Shown: positions 5,466 through 6,549 of the stretch, piece by piece
How positions within the stretch are numbered: position 1 is the stretch's first letter
Layout: every line of letters starts with the position of its first letter
Source: Minisyncoccota bacterium
GTDB taxonomy: Bacteria > Patescibacteriota > Minisyncoccia > Phycocordibacterales > UBA2100
Direction: 5' to 3'
Length of the DNA: 6,549 bases
NCBI GenBank assembly: GCA_020058565.1
Contig: JAGVDT010000040.1
Coordinates: 1-6,549, forward strand
The notes under the pieces: model-generated
Databases searched by the model: none
What the model saw: the letters and a program-made list of their open reading frames with translations, nothing else
What the model was told of the DNA's origin: nothing
Translations under genes and position numbers: made by a program

Positions 5466-6549
5466 ATGGACTTACCTGTTCAAGCACTCGTCTCGGACCA
5501 AGGCATTCCAATCTACGTCGAGCAATACCCGGACGTATACCGCCCGATGGCGATAGAGTTGTGTATGTGCTCCGGCGCAGCAGATGATGGTGTTGTAAAT
5601 GCACCTGGGATACACCATTGGGCAGAGCACATTCCCTTCAGGGGAACAGAAGCTTTTCCCGAGGGTGGCAAACAAATTTCTGGTCGATTGTCACGGCTTG
5701 GCGGCGCTATCAATGCGCAAACAAGTCTTCACGAAACCATCTATGAAGTGGCTGCTCCAGTTTCAAATTGGCGTGAAGCGGCCGAGATGGTGGTTGAGTT
5801 AGCTGCAAGACCTCTGCTAAGGTCAGAAGATATTGATGCTGAGCGCAAAATAATTGCTCAGGAGATTCAACAAGCCAATAGCAATATTGGGTATGTCAAT
5901 CACTTGTTCATGGCAAAGTCTCTATGTGCAGGTCACCCATATGCAAACGCAGTGCTCGGTTCAGCAGAAAGTCTGGAATCGCTGGAACGATCTGACATCA
6001 TCCGTATGCGAGAGTTGAGCTACGGGCGAAAGCGGGCCGCGGTGTACATTAGTGGAGCGATGGACCCTCGTGCAGTGAAAGACCATTTCAGTGCATTGCT
6101 GGATCGACTACCCGACCATGCGATCTCAGAACGCAGACGGCCAGCTAAATACGGAAAACTTCCGGAAACTTTAGGAAACAGAAAGTACGTGCTCGAAACT
6201 GAATTTGACGCCACGATTGTTACGCTTGCTTTTCCAATGCATGTCCTTGAAGACGATCAGCAAGAGATCGACAGTCTGTACCTGCTGAAAGATCTCTTCA
6301 ATGAGGGTGCAATGGCATCGCCATTAAGTAGAATCGTTAGAGAGGAGCGACAACTTACCTATGGCGCGTATGCGGGAATCCAGCGGTCTCCAGACGGAAA
6401 TCTGTTTGCGATGACTGCGATGACCACCAGGGAAAATCATGACCGTATCATAGACGCGTTCTATGAGGTCATTGCATGCTCAGAACTTCGAAGTAAAGAG
6501 CGCTGGGAATTCGTACAGGATTCCACCAAGGGTTCTCTGAACATGTACG
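5466..6549 (+). CDS. M16 family zinc metallopeptidase, cut by right edge
   Basis: A peptidase of the pitrilysin / processing-peptidase clan, which degrades or processes peptides and short proteins. 361 codons are open to the edge, with no frameshift. The inverted zinc motif HxxEH is HWAEH at 51-55, set in the family context GIHHWAEHIPFRGTE, followed by GGAINAQTSLHETIYE (79-94). The third zinc ligand is most likely E133 in AERKIIAQEIQQ (125-136). The second half shows the inactive-lobe pattern SPLSRIVREERQLTYGAYAG. No signal peptide is seen, so it should act in the cytoplasm. Typical single-chain M16 proteins of this kind are a little over 400 residues, so only the end is missing. It has a strong Shine-Dalgarno, its own promoter and a palindrome at the start site, unlike its neighbours. 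The family is clear; the substrate is unknown. Confidence 0.92.
   Translation, partial: MDLPVQALVSDQGIPIYVEQYPDVYRPMAIELCMCSGAADDGVVNAPGIHHWAEHIPFRGTEAFPEGGKQISGRLSRLGGAINAQTSLHETIYEVAAPVSNWREAAEMVVELAARPLLRSEDIDAERKIIAQEIQQANSNIGYVNHLFMAKSLCAGHPYANAVLGSAESLESLERSDIIRMRELSYGRKRAAVYISGAMDPRAVKDHFSALLDRLPDHAISERRRPAKYGKLPETLGNRKYVLETEFDATIVTLAFPMHVLEDDQQEIDSLYLLKDLFNEGAMASPLSRIVREERQLTYGAYAGIQRSPDGNLFAMTAMTTRENHDRIIDAFYEVIACSELRSKERWEFVQDSTKGSLNMY

Overview
The window carries six protein genes of an ordinary bacterial core set, plus regulatory and repeat structure between them. TGA and TAA both act as stops, so the standard bacterial code fits. Base composition is roughly half G+C by eye. Five of the six main genes have no recognisable Shine-Dalgarno sequence. 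DprA is short and lacks the usual N-terminal domain, and FtsQ has a Pro/Arg-rich tail and a cysteine pair. Together these fit a member of the Candidate Phyla Radiation (Patescibacteria, perhaps a Parcubacteria lineage). That placement is an inference from style and gene content, not a proof.

Layout. Minus strand, reading leftwards: dprA (1956-1090, DNA processing protein), a regulatory gap with a promoter and two palindromes (about 1009-1065), a 28-codon leader ORF (974-888), then topA (891 to the left edge, N-terminal 297 residues). Between dprA and serS lies a divergent gap (1957-2068) holding a heptanucleotide repeat in two inverted blocks. Plus strand, reading rightwards: serS (seryl-tRNA synthetase, complete), ftsQ (division protein with a POTRA domain, complete), a perfect 17-bp hairpin, dus (tRNA-dihydrouridine synthase, complete), a promoter with an overlapping palindrome, and an M16 zinc peptidase (N-terminal 361 codons, cut by the right edge).

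How the genes relate. dprA and topA are neighbours in many bacteria; one product loads RecA on incoming single-stranded DNA and the other relaxes negative supercoils. serS and dus both serve translation (tRNA charging and tRNA modification), while ftsQ serves septum assembly. Recognisable promoter-like motifs before ftsQ, dus and the M16 gene suggest mostly separate transcription units rather than one long operon.

I see no obvious new defence or biosynthetic system. The two most unusual signals are the leader ORF before topA, whose first nine residues repeat the topA start with only synonymous differences and whose stop overlaps the topA start codon, and the inverted heptamer array that abuts the serS start codon. 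There are no tRNA or rRNA genes, CRISPR arrays or insertion sequences that I can support. No stretch longer than 300 bases lacks a gene.
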